From positions 3,467,001 through 3,531,000 of the forward strand of contig JAWNZC010000419.1 of assembly GCA_035771165.1 (NCBI GenBank): 64,000 nt of DNA, written 5' to 3'. The notes below the pieces were generated by a model that made no database searches, was not told the origin of the DNA, and worked only from the letters and a program-made list of their open reading frames with translations. Positions 52,835-62,271 of this stretch are shown here, piece by piece. The DNA comes from Paragorgia papillata. Taxonomy: Eukaryota; Cnidaria; Anthozoa; Scleralcyonacea; Coralliidae. Both the position numbers and the translations under genes were made by a program. The stretch's first letter is position 1; the number at the start of each line of letters is the position of its first letter.

Positions 52835-53056
52835 TTAAGCTTTTCTCTGTTTGGAGCAATTGGAGCACGACGGATCGCCAGCTAATTCTTCCAAATTATT
52901 TTCACGACGAATGTTGTACTTAGTAGGCAGTGCACCCTTTTTTCGATAAATGTGAGCTGGAACTCGAATGACTCCACCGACGTTTGTCATAGTCAACTCT
53001 GAGAAACAGATGTAATAAATCAAGCCAACAATACAAACAGCGAGTATCGGCTTCAT
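52835..53056 (-). CDS. Short secreted protein candidate, 73 aa, complete frame
   Basis: The ATG at 53,056 (context TTAAAATGAAG) opens 73 codons. Residues 1-20 (MKPILAVCIVGLIYYICFSE) form a signal-peptide-like basic-hydrophobic start. The mature part is basic with RKKGALPTKYNIRRENN (dibasic sites) and ends in a CSNC pair near SCSNCSKQRKA. A TATA box stands 94 bases upstream, with GGATATAAA identical to that of the 37,937 candidate. The stop is followed by a donor-like AAAAG/GTAAAA. Size, signal and dibasic sites suggest a secreted peptide or precursor. No family is recognised. Confidence 0.45.
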   Translation of the reverse strand: MKPILAVCIVGLIYYICFSELTMTNVGGVIRVPAHIYRKKGALPTKYNIRRENNLEELAGDPSCSNCSKQRKA

Positions 53057-53149
53057 TTTAATTCACTCGGTCTCCGTTTCCAACGTTTGGTGGCTATTAT
53101 TGAACACTGGGTGAGTCAAATTTAGGAGAGTTCGCGAGGCTGTCCTTGC

Positions 53150-53156
53150 ATTTATA
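53150..53156 (-). promoter_or_regulatory. TATA box of the 53,056 candidate gene
   Basis: On the minus strand, ATATCTGGCGGATATAAATG places TATAAAT 94 bases before the ATG. The expected transcription start is near 53,120, giving a 5' UTR of about 60-65 bases. Confidence 0.5.
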
Positions 53157-53401
53157 TCCGCCAGATATTGAGGCCACCAATAAAGATTTAAAAAAAAACT
53201 TTTGTCTATAAACATTGGTTATTTTTATAATCAAGATAATACCTAATCATTTTCCTGTTTTTCTTTCAAATAAGATTATTAGCAAGATCTGGAAGAGATT
53301 AAGGAATAATACCTCTGTTTTTGAACACCATGATTGGATCGATAAGGCCAATATATAAGCCAAAATATGCGAGTGAAGTTTATATTGTTGTGATCCATGC
53401 A

Positions 53402-53543
53402 TCTCAAACTCATTAATAATTCATGAGGAAAACACAAAGGAAATCAGTACCGTGTCTGTGGTTTGGATATCGGAGGAAGAAATTACATAAATTAAGCAAA
53501 CTTTTACTTTGATTTTCTCTTTAAATACTGATTTGTTTGAGAT
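53402..53543. mobile_element. MITE family J, copy 2
   Basis: ATCTCAAACTCATTAATAATTCATGAGG to ACTGATTTGTTTGAGAT, the same internal order as 48,144-48,298. Ends are ATCTCAAAC/GTTTGAGAT. Confidence 0.8.
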
Positions 53544-53546
53544 GCT

Positions 53547-53690
53547 ATATCATACACTCGGAGGAGTGTTTCATCAGGATATCCAAACACTTCAAAGTTT
53601 GTTCAAAAACCTCGGCTTCGCCTCGGTTTTCAACAAACGTCTCAGTGTTTCGATATCCTGATGAAACACTCCTCCGAGTGTATGATATAT
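53547..53690. mobile_element. Palindromic MITE family K, full copy
   Basis: ATATCATACACTCGGAGGAG-TGTTTCATCAGGATATCC faces GGATATCCTGATGAAACACTCCTCCGAGTG-TATGATAT-type sequence. The tip is TTTGTTCAAAAACCTCGGCTTCGCCTCGGTTTTCAACAAA. It directly abuts family J copy 2. The ends include TATCATACACTCGG/CCGAGTGTATGATA. Confidence 0.8.
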
Positions 53691-53819
53691 TACATAAAGC
53701 CATGCACGACAGCCGACAATAGAGATTCTCGACGATAGTGTCATGTTATGTAATAGCAACAAAGTTGAAAAAAGCAGACCTGCCTCTTACGTATACACGG
53801 CGGCTGAAGATCAAAGTTT

Positions 53820-53955
53820 TTTCACCTTTCACACTAATGAAGAGTCCCACTCGAAACTCGGTTTTTCGTTGCCAAAACCCTCGGCAGTTCACCACATTTT
53901 CACTTTGCTCTATCTAAAACACTGCATATACGAAGCACTCTATACTTATTTGCAG
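53820..53955 (-). repeat. Dispersed repeat family A, copy on minus strand
   Basis: CACACTAATGAAGAGTCCCACTCGAAAC, CCTCGGCAGTTCACCACATTTTCACTTTGC and TCTATCTAAAACACTGCATATACGAAGCACTCTATAC match the whole family in reverse. The middle 'AATAGTTTTGATAACG' part is shortened. Confidence 0.75.
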
Positions 53956-54079
53956 TGAAGACCAAAGTTTAGCCTGGTCTGACAAGGTTAGCACTTGGGT
54001 GGGTGATCGCGTTTTGGAATTAATACCTTAATCTGATGTTGTACAAAATACAGAATCTTCCTGAAGGTTTTGAACCTGT

Positions 54080-54205
54080 AACAACACATGTGACGTCAAA
54101 ATGTTTAATTTACATATCAAACAAACTGAAATATCTCAAAAACGAAGCAAGGACACCAAAAACTGCAAAACATGTTAATTTGTAATTTTAAGTGTTCTAT
54201 CATAT
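54080..54205. repeat. Partial copy of TTAA element family L
   Basis: TGTGACGTCAAAATG, TTTACATATCAAACAAACTG, AAATATCTCAAAAACGAAGC, CCAAAAACTGCAAAACATGTTAAT and TTTTAAGTGTTCT. It stops before the TTAA end. Confidence 0.7.
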
Positions 54206-54264
54206 TAGAGCGCTGTAAGGAATATGCAAAATTTGTGGATTTTTCTTTTTTTTCTTTTGCTTAA

Positions 54265-55066
54265 AGTGGTTCCCTGATGAAAATATTGTTAGCAATGTTT
54301 TTGCATAATCCCAAAGATGTTATGGTAGTTAGTAATTGTGCAAAGTTTCATTTCAAAATTCGTTGAAGAAAAGGTTATTAATTATTTTCCTTAACTATTT
54401 TCCCTAAATGATTGTTAGTTACCATTCTTAAGTAATTCTTCTCGATTTCCTTCATATCTCTTTATGTTTGTAAATAAAAAAACAAGACTGATGGCTAACT
54501 CGAAAACCTCATGGTTAACTTAGCCATCAGGCTCTAACATAAAATAATTTATATTTAACTACTTTTCTTTTTTTTTGTAAATAGTTATTTACCAATTTAT
54601 TTAATGTATTTATAAGTGAAAGAGCATAATAAAGATTGTATTGTATTGTATTGTATTGTATTGTATTGTATTGTATTGTATTGTATTGTATTGTATTGTA
54701 TTGTGTGTGAAGTTTGTATTTTGGAGCGCCGCCATTAAAGTGAACGAGCTTGAAAAGAATGAGTCGAGGAAACTTATGACGTCATAGTCTCAATAACAAC
54801 AATGACCCTCTTGTTGACAACAACAATGCTCTTTTATTTACGTTTTTGTTTTTGTTTTTGTCGAGTCTATGATGTCAAAGTTCTCCTCAACTCATTCTCC
54901 TCAAACACTGCCAATTTAATGGCGGCGTTTCAAAATACAAATTTCGCACGTAAACAACTTTGTTTTTGTGAATTTCGAAATGAAACTTGGCACAATTAAC
55001 AAGTACCATAATATCTTTAGAATTATGCAGAAACATTACCAACAATATTGTCATCAGAGAACCACT
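54265..55066. mobile_element. TTAA-flanked palindromic element (AGTGGTTC ends), interrupted by a LINE tail
   Basis: TTAA (54,261-54,264) then AGTGGTTCCCTGATGAAAATATTG faces CAATATTGTCATCAGAGAACCACT then TTAA (55,067-55,070). The arms also share ATGTTTTTGCATAAT, TAATTGTGCAAAGTTTCATTTC and, inside, GCGCCGCCATTAAAGTG facing CAATTTAATGGCGGCG. The arms are out of register by the inserted piece between about 54,376 and 54,707. Confidence 0.85.
54376..54707 (+). mobile_element. LINE 3' end with (TTGTA)n tail, nested in the TTAA element
   Basis: A 3'-UTR-like segment (CATCTTTATGTTTGTAAATAA-type text, TGATGGCTAACTCGAAAACC facing GGTTAACTTAGCCATCAGG as a small hairpin) ends with AGAGCATAATAAAGATTG. 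(TTGTA)n follows, about 13 units, at 54,634-54,703. The hairpin near the 3' end and pentanucleotide tail are usual for L2/CR1-like LINEs. No coding part is left. Confidence 0.6.
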
Positions 55067-55074
55067 TTAAACAT

Positions 55075-55262
55075 TCCTAATAAGCAGCTCGTGGAGGTAT
55101 ACGAATGAGTCTCTGCAGTGCTTTCTAGCTAGCTAGTTGGCTTTTTGAATAAGTTTTAAGTTTCTGTTTTGGCCTAAGAGGACCTATCAAGTAGCTTTAT
55201 TACATGTCGAGTACCAAATGAAAAAGGTTAAAACGATAGGATTAAGTAGAACATATACATGC
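55075..55262. other. Intergenic DNA
   Basis: No feature recognised. Confidence 0.5.
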
Positions 55263-55264
55263 AT

Positions 55265-55525
55265 ATAGATGTGGGAAATATGAAATTCATTTCGAGTGTT
55301 CATCTAATACAGGATATGGCGTGAGTGATCAAAACTTCTGTTTAGTATATAAGAAATATAGACCTATATTGCCCAACACAAAATGGAGCACAGCAATAAA
55401 CTTGCAATGCGGAGGTCGTGATAAATGACACGTGTGAGAATATTACGAGTAATCCACATGTAAGATTATCGACTTTATTAGTTGGAAAACACGGCATCTA
55501 TATAGTCTTTTTATATAATAAGCTA
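55265..55525. mobile_element. MITE family B, diverged copy
   Basis: GATGTGGGAAATATGAAATTCATTTCGAGTG, ACAGGATATGGCGTGAGTG, TGACACGTGTGAGAATATTACG, CACATGTAAGATTATCGACTTTATTAGTTG and TTTTATATAATAAG follow the order of 7,761-8,075. The inner palindrome has lost symmetry. Confidence 0.6.
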
Positions 55526-55714
55526 GATCAATAATCGAGGATAAACGGAGTGAATGACGTATTAAAATGATCGGCTCAGAGCTTACAAGCATCTCTCAAA
55601 TCGTCATATGATTCAATTAAACACTATTAATGAACTTATCTTGGCATAAGCACACGCAAGAACCTATATATTTAGAATTTGTAGGCTAAAATTTTGCCAT
55701 TTATAGTAGATTAA

Positions 55715-55762
55715 AAATCGTTAATAATTCATGAGGAAACACAAATAAAATCAGTACCATAC
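55715..55762. repeat. MITE family J, end fragment
   Basis: TCGTTAATAATTCATGAGGAAACACAAATAAAATCAGTACC, truncated where the next element begins. Confidence 0.6.
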
Positions 55763-55764
55763 AC

Positions 55765-55944
55765 CACTTTCATAATAGCGATTCATTTGAATATTCTTTT
55801 ATGTGCATCTTAATAAGCCTTTCTGGCCTCGTTTGTGTGTCTGCAATTCAAAAGAATCTTAGCTTCATAACGAGGCCAAAAAGGCTCAATTGGATGCACA
55901 TAAAAGAATATTTAAAGTGAGGGCCTTTATGAAAGTGGTCTATG
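55765..55944. mobile_element. Palindromic MITE family H, copy 3
   Basis: ACCACTTTCATAATAGCG, TTTGAATATTCTTTTATGTGCATC, AGCCTTTCTGGCCTCGTTTG faces AACGAGGCCAAAAAGGCTCAAT, GATGCACATAAAAGAATATTTAAA and TTTATGAAAGTGGT. It lies inside or directly against the family J fragment. Confidence 0.8.
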
Positions 55945-55975
55945 TCTGTAGTTTTATATTTGATAAGAATCCTCA

Positions 55976-56750
55976 TGACATTACCAGAAATTAATGACAA
56001 AATGGCAACCGCTTGAAAGCCAATTTACATATATTCCTTAGAGGATGGCGTCCCATTTTGAACAGTAAATATATAAGGCGAATATATTAAAGTGAGAATT
56101 CTGCTTATTGAGTAGCTTGCCAACTATTTGCCGACCTCTTGATCTAAACAACAATCATTATCCAATCATTCAGTCACCTATTTATTTTCATCAGGTATAT
56201 CTACGATCTGCCAAATTGTGTTGAAAATAGTAAACAAATAAGTAGGTCATGCATGCACCACTGGATTGCGATAGGATTCTGTTTGATACTTTCAAAATCG
56301 TCTTTGGTCAAATGTTCGAGAGTTGATAGAAGAACCTTTATTTTCCATGTAATAGATTACATATTGACCAAACTGGCTGAAGTTGTAGACCTCTAATTTA
56401 ACAACTACCCGACTTGTAATGACAACAAGACAATGGGCATTTTGAACTCACCATGATTGATGGAGGCTCAAACACTGACAAACGATAGCTCGAAAGATAT
56501 AGTCATTTGGCAGATCGTAGTTATACCTGATTTAAACAAATAAGGAAGTGAATAATTTGAAAATCGCTGTTGCTCAAATAGCGAGGTCGGCAAATAGTAG
56601 GCGAGATACTGATCAATTAGCAGAATTTTTATTTTAATATTTCCCCTCTATATATCTACTGTTCAAAATTGGATGCCATTTTATAAAGGCTATATGTAAA
56701 TTAGCCCTTAAGCGGCGGCCATTTTGTGATCAATTTCTGGTAATGTTAAT
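55976..56750. mobile_element. Foldback element, about 775 bp with arms of about 250 bp
   Basis: ATGACATTACCAGAAATTAATGACAAAATGGC at the left faces GGCCATTTTGTGATCAATTTCTGGTAATGTTA at the right. Further in, CATTTTGAACAGTAAATATAT faces ATATCTACTGTTCAAAATTGG, AACTATTTGCCGACCTC faces GAGGTCGGCAAATAGT, and TACGATCTGCCAAAT faces ATTTGGCAGATCGTA. The core (56,220-56,500) is unrelated sequence. No transposase is visible. Confidence 0.8.
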
Positions 56751-56754
56751 TAAT

Positions 56755-58395
56755 ATAAACTTTAGCTTTGATTTTCGTGACTTAAACAACGTTTGTTTCT
56801 CAAAGTGACTATTATGATTACAAACTTACTAAATGGGTCGTTTTTGAAGCAATTTATCGCCTCGTGTTTTAAATCTGATAAAACACTGCTGCTCATGTTT
56901 TTTAAATATTCCTTCCCTGCTTCCTGTCAGAGAAATGTTGCAACGTCTACTTGAATATTGGAAAATAGAAAAAGAATTAAATTGCACAAAAACACCCACA
57001 ATTTGCTCACTACTAGTACTGTACGTTTGATATGCAATTTTGACTCATGCCGTTAAGGATTATATTTTGCGATTTTATTTTCAGTTTTACAATATTTCTT
57101 GGACAAGAAACAGTGGACCAATTATAAACTCCCACATAAAAAATACAAAATAAAAAAATGTTTAAACCCAACTCCTAACAGTTTCTTATTTGAAAAATAG
57201 ATTTGAAATAAACTTAGATAACATTAAAGCTGGGTATGTTTTTGCTTATTGAATGTATTCATTGATAAATTACATATCAAAAGCTACACAGCCTAAAAGG
57301 TAAAATTTATATGTACTTGGAGAAAATTAATACCATAACAGATATAAACATTTATATACTTTCATATATTTACTTACAAATAAATGTCATTTTTAAAAAT
57401 ACATCTATTTATTTTTAAAACGTTCTGTAGAAATTTTAAACCACTGAACTAATTCCTAATTTCCCAGCTTAATTAATTTTTAGATATATTTATTATATTT
57501 CCTACATAAGGGACCACACTCGTATGATATTATATATAGTACTAACACTTGGACCAGTATAACAAGGACTTTTATTCCTCGTAATTCCTAAACAATTCCT
57601 GTATATGAACGGCGTGATGAATATATTCATTTCTAGCTATAAGTCTTTTTATATTAATATTTTCCCACTTATTTTTAATAATAATAGTTTTAAAAGACCA
57701 CCCTGAAAAAGTCTTCTGTGATCATCCTGATTAGCTACTAATCTTATCATAAAGAAACATTGAAGGCGGAGTTCTAAAGGGCAACGTTTATCCCTCTCTG
57801 TCTGTCCTCACATTCTGGAAAGTATATTTAAGTACTATTTAAATATAAATGGCCTAAAATACGTAATATTTGTAATACGTAATAAGTAATATTTGTTTGG
57901 ATTTAGTTAGAAAAAGGTCAATTTCACTGTTTGAGAGTTGAGATAGCCCTGATATGTACGTGTGAGTACAGTCGCTAGAGGTCTCTAACTCTATTAGTGT
58001 AGACCAAATCGTAGTTTCATTTAGGCCCACATCCAAATTAGTTTCCTATTCAATTTGAGCCCCTATACAAATTACATCGTGTCTATTAAAGCATAAGGGG
58101 AAGATAACATAGGCTGGGACTGTTTTTTTCATGTTTTGAGTTCATTATTTTTAGACACTACGTTTAGGATTATTGTCAAGGATAATCGATAAGCAAATTT
58201 TATCCTTATAGAACACCTAAACATTAAAAAGTTTCTGAAATCAGAAATGTTATGTTTACTACGGCTGCTTCAGCCTCATGTTATAAATGAACTACGTTTT
58301 ATCCCGACTCAGATTGTATGCGCAGTCGAAACTCCGATTTCGTGTATTCAGTGCATCAAATTATACAGAATACTAATAGGTCTATTACTGTATTA
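56755..58395. other. Intergenic DNA without recognisable features
   Basis: AT-rich with long A/T runs. No frame over 60 codons looks coding. Confidence 0.5.
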
Positions 58396-58521
58396 GTATA
58401 TTCTTTCTCAAATCATTAATAATTCATGAGCAAATTATCCAATAATAAAGACGCTGGTCACGGGGTTGCGTTTGGATAACTAGGTGAAACGCCCTGCCTC
58501 AAAACACAACAATACTTTTCC

Positions 58522-58785
58522 ATAGTCAATCGAGATATGGTCTGGAAACTCAGCTAAAGTCTTTATTCTATCTTTTTGTTCGCCTTTATGCATTTTTGTG
58601 CACGGTGCACGGTCACTGAACACATTGTATTTTAGTATAATGAACGAATTGTCCAATAGCAACGTTTCAGTTCAATCACTCAACCGTGCTATTTAAATAT
58701 TAATAAACCTAAAGCAAAGGATGTGCACGGTGTAAGGTACGGTTCATTATAGGCGCTTTGAAGTTTGCCGAGTTTCCAGACCATA
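58522..58785. mobile_element. MITE family E, copy 4, deleted
   Basis: CATAGTCAATCGAGATATGGTCTGG starts it. The body is intact up to GGTGTAAGGTACGGTTCA, then about 25 bases present in copy 2 are missing (the ACATAAAATCACAGCTCG part). It ends CCGAGTTTCCAGACCATA without the last bases of the end. Confidence 0.8.
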
Positions 58786-58794
58786 CCAGACAAA

Positions 58795-58940
58795 CAAATC
58801 AGTATTTTATGAAAAAATCAGGTTGAAAGTTGGCAAAATTCTATGCTAATTAAGACCGGGTATCGATCCAGTTCACCGTCTTGGTGCTGATTTCCTTTGT
58901 TTTCATCTTATGAATTATTAATGAGTTTGAGAAATATAGT
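58795..58940. repeat. MITE family J, inverted diverged copy
   Basis: CAAACAAATCAGTATTTTATG at the left and TGAATTATTAATGAGTTTGAG at the right match family J ends in reverse, with CTGATTTCCTTTGTTTTCATC in between. Confidence 0.6.
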
Positions 58941-59284
58941 TCGTATCAGTTGTAGGCGAATTTCAGGGTATTGCGCGTATAGGCATTTTGCAAAGCTTAA
59001 GGAATTGGTGGGCTCTTGCATGGCGGGCTCCCCACAAAGTAAGCAATGGAAAACAGACTTGCTAGCGAGCCAACAACAGCAGAATAACAGTGTTAAACAT
59101 CCAGAAACTGTATCTATACTTTGTTTATTTTAGGTTATATATCTTTGCTATTATCAAACCATACTAAATTCGAAAGAAGTTTGTGGGTGTGTTCTTTTCC
59201 ACAACACCAAACACGGTAGAATTTCAAGTGGTTCCGTTTAATAATAGCAAAGATCTATATATAACCTTTTCCGACAACTCATTA

Positions 59285-59365
59285 TGCATATGTACGTCAC
59301 AACAAACATTTACATGTCAAACAAACTGAAAGTTTGTCATTTTAAGTCAGTGTTCTTGCAAGTAT
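59285..59365. repeat. TTAA element family L, left fragment
   Basis: TACGTCACAACAAACATTTACATGTCAAACAAACTGAAA. The remainder of the arm is found after a gap at 59,625. Confidence 0.5.
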
Positions 59366-59484
59366 TATAATGATAGATTAACCTTTCAACGTCTAAATTC
59401 AAAATGTGTAAAACTAAATGGAATTTAAGTGGAATTTAAACTTGACATAATGTCCGTGACCTACTACTGTATCAAAAAAATAAT

Positions 59485-59620
59485 TTTTGAGTGCTTCGGT
59501 AGGCAGTGTATTAGATAGATTACAGTGAAAACTGTGGTAAACTGCCGAGAGTAGTTTTGATAACGTAATACTGACGTTTCGAGCGGAGTTCTTCATCAGA
59601 GACGAGTAAAATGTGATGAA
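59485..59620 (+). repeat. Dispersed repeat family A, full copy
   Basis: TTTGAGTGCTTCGGTAGGCAGTG, ATTAGATAGATTACAGTGAAAAC, GTGGTAAACTGCCGAGAGTAG, TTTTGATAACGTAATACTGACG, TTTCGAGCGGAGTTCTTCATCAG and GTAAAATGTGATGAAGGGC. Confidence 0.8.
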
Positions 59621-59624
59621 GGGC

Positions 59625-59735
59625 TTTCCAACGAAGCAAGGAAACCAAAAACTACAAAAGATGTTACTTTGTAATTCTTAAGTTATCTTTCAAATAAAAC
59701 TAACTTAATTTTCGTGTCATAGGCACTTTAATAAA
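59625..59735. repeat. TTAA element family L, right fragment
   Basis: AACGAAGCAAGGAAACCAAAAACTAC, AAAAGATGTTACTTTGTAATT, AATAAAACTAACTTAATTTTCGTG and GGCACTTTAA. With the 59,285 fragment it looks like one arm split by the family A repeat and about 120 bp of other sequence. Confidence 0.65.
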
Positions 59736-59749
59736 CTCTACCCCTAGAC

Positions 59750-59822
59750 CAGACTCGAACCCACAACGTTCAGATCGAATGCTTTAGCCAGACGCTCTAA
59801 CCATTGAACCACTAGAACTCAA
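59750..59822 (-). repeat. tRNA-derived SINE-like head, minus strand
   Basis: Read on minus: GTGGTTCAATGGTTAGAGCG is an A box and GTGGGTTCGAGTCTGG a B box, with a longer and unpaired middle. It is related to the 44,002 sequence and preceded by the same GAGT start. Confidence 0.55.
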
Positions 59823-59875
59823 ATGGTAAACCGAGATTGTTTACGATATTTATATCTGGGAACTTATGGCATGCA

Positions 59876-59935
59876 GCTTGTTCAGCAAAACCCCCACAAA
59901 ATTTTACCAACTTCAAGCTGAAAACACTATACTAA
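59876..59935 (-). repeat. Family F fragment
   Basis: CAGCTTGTTCAGCAAAACCC and TTTTACCAACTTCAAGCTGAAAACACTATAC are the reverse complement of the left end of family F (TTTTCAGCTTGAAGTTGGTAAAG then GCTGTACAAGCTG). Confidence 0.6.
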
Positions 59936-59939
59936 CGTA

Positions 59940-60990
59940 AGGTAGACAAAACCATTAACATTTTATTTTAATTTAAACATATTTTGGAATACAAACATTT
60001 TTCCAAAAGCAAAGCTCATCTGGGGAGATTATGTCGAAATATAATATTACAAATTAGGTCACTAAAGAGTTTTATAAAGGGAAAGAGCAAAGTTCGTTTG
60101 ATATGATATGATAAAAAAAAAGATTTAGCTGATAATATTAAATTATATTGTAAAAAAAAAGAAAAAAAGAAAGAACACAGAAAGTAAAATAATTGAAAAA
60201 TGATCAGAAATTGCTGATATAGTCCTAACTTACTGATCATTTGATCGTTTAGTTCTTAAAATCGCTTAGTGTCTCGTATAAATTCCTGGACATTACAGAT
60301 CTAGAACTTGATTATCTTTGAAACCTATTAACATTATTACTGGTAGCCTGGCCAGTGTCGGGTTGCATTATAGCTCTCTATCACTCTATGCAATATAAAT
60401 CCTATTCGCTTGCAAATATAATTTCCTTTATGTCTTCCACCGTGTCTCTCTATCACTAATATCAGCACTGCATTAACTGAGCTCTGGACCACACTATATA
60501 CTCCGAGGACTAAAAATACTGAAGGATTACAAGGTGTTAAGTTGACAGTTTAAACCCATGTAAGTCAATTCAAAATCCCCCTTGAATAAATACGTCCTCA
60601 GATCCTGTTTCTCAAGCGCACGGGACCACACATGAAACTTTTTTGTTAAACAACTGCATCTATAAACTCAGATCTTTTCTCATAAAGAAATTCAGGGAAA
60701 GCTTAAAACCAACCCACACGTATCATTCTCATTACCAATTGTGGAAATACGAACCTCAATATGACAGCAAATAAATGTTCAAATCAAAAAGTATGTTGGC
60801 ATTAAACTATTCACGTTACATAGGATCCATATCAGTAATACCTTATTTGGGTTTATAGACACTCTAAATGATGATTTGTTATAACATGCAACACTCACGT
60901 GTAAGATACTTTATATATAGTATTCAAATTCGCTGCTCTGAAGTTTTAGCTCTTCAATACGGGTGATTCGCCTATATATAAAATTTATGT
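59940..60990. other. Intergenic DNA without recognisable features
   Basis: AT-rich; nothing supportable. Confidence 0.5.
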
Positions 60991-61006
60991 ATTGCAGGTT
61001 CGAACC

Positions 61007-62082
61007 TAGCCTCCTTCGCAGACCTTCTTTGCGGGCCTCAATATTTTCGTCCCCCACTAAGGCCTGCTCAAACGAGCAACACATTCCGTTCCGAGAGATT
61101 GACCAATCAGAGATAGGCTCCTAAAATCTGGGAGGCTGACCTTCACCTTGGCCATGTATACATTATACAACATGACCGAGCTTGATGAAAGTTAACCGAT
61201 CTAAATTCATATGAAAGGGAGGGGTTGATGTGGTATATTTATAATTATAGTGAAGATGGAGTATTTATGTAGGACCGATACAAAGAACGCCTGTAAATGA
61301 GACTACTGCGACGGTTCTGCGACGGATTCGTTGGACAACGAAAGAAAATCTGAATCGGCGAATCCGATACCATGCATCTACAGCTATAGACCTTGAGGTT
61401 TGAGCTGACCGTTTTAACCAATATTTCGATGACTATTGCTTATACGGTTTAGTAAAAATTTTGCGTGAATAGAATCAATAAGATGATGTTGTAACTGTGA
61501 ATCGCGATATGAATACATGTGCATGAAATAACGTTAAAAGCGTCACTGGAATATATATGAAGCTGGCCAGACATCCAGGTAAATAATTATTATCCGCTAG
61601 ATACATTTCGCCGACACTTGTAGCTTTTTTAAAGCTTTTCGCACAGATTTATTTACACGACCAGCAAGAACATATTCATAATACCATTCTTCGTAAATTT
61701 TGTAAAGCTCTGAGCTATAGTAAGCGAAATATTAGCTTTCAAGTAAACTAATTTGGGCAGTCGCTTCAGACGCTATAAAACCGTTACGCTTTACACTGAC
61801 TTTCACGCTTATTTGTTTGCATAGGCAGCAAGAACATTGTCAAAACAGTATTCTTCGTAAATTTCATTAAGTTCTAGGCTAAATTTTTCAAAATATTAGC
61901 TTTCGACTAAACAAATTACACATAACAATACCAGCCCAGGACGGCTTTATTTAGCACGACAATGGTGTAATTTCATTGGTCCATGTACACAAAGGGAACA
62001 GAATGTGTTGCTCGTTTGAGCAGGCCTTACGTGGGGGACGAAAATATCGAGGCCCGCAAAGGAGGCCTTGTGAAGGAGGCTA
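61007..62082. mobile_element. DNA transposon, non-autonomous, 1.08 kb with 88-bp inverted ends
   Basis: TAGCCTCCTTCGCAGACC-TTCTTTGCGGGCCTCAATATTTTCGTCCCCCAC, then GGCCTGCTCAAACGAGCAACACATTC, faces GAATGTGTTGCTCGTTTGAGCAGGCC, then GTGGGGGACGAAAATATCGAGGCCCGC and GAAGGAGGCTA. GTTCGAACC lies directly outside both ends (60,998-61,006 and 62,083-62,091), a likely target duplication. It is also the core of a tRNA B box. The interior (61,100-61,990) has no long frame. Internal TAAGCGAAATATTAGCTTTC-type words repeat. Confidence 0.8.
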
Positions 62083-62271
62083 GTTCGAACCCAGTCAAAA
62101 CAGTTTTAAGTATTCGAGCTTGACGAACGTCTACCAAACGTCTGTTACAGTTTTTAGTATTCAAATTCGTTGCTCTCACAATGGGAGATCATACTGCAGA
62201 AATAGAGTAGGCAGCATCAAACAGAAAGTACCCAACGACAACACCAGCAAATAACTGCATGGGAAGATAAA

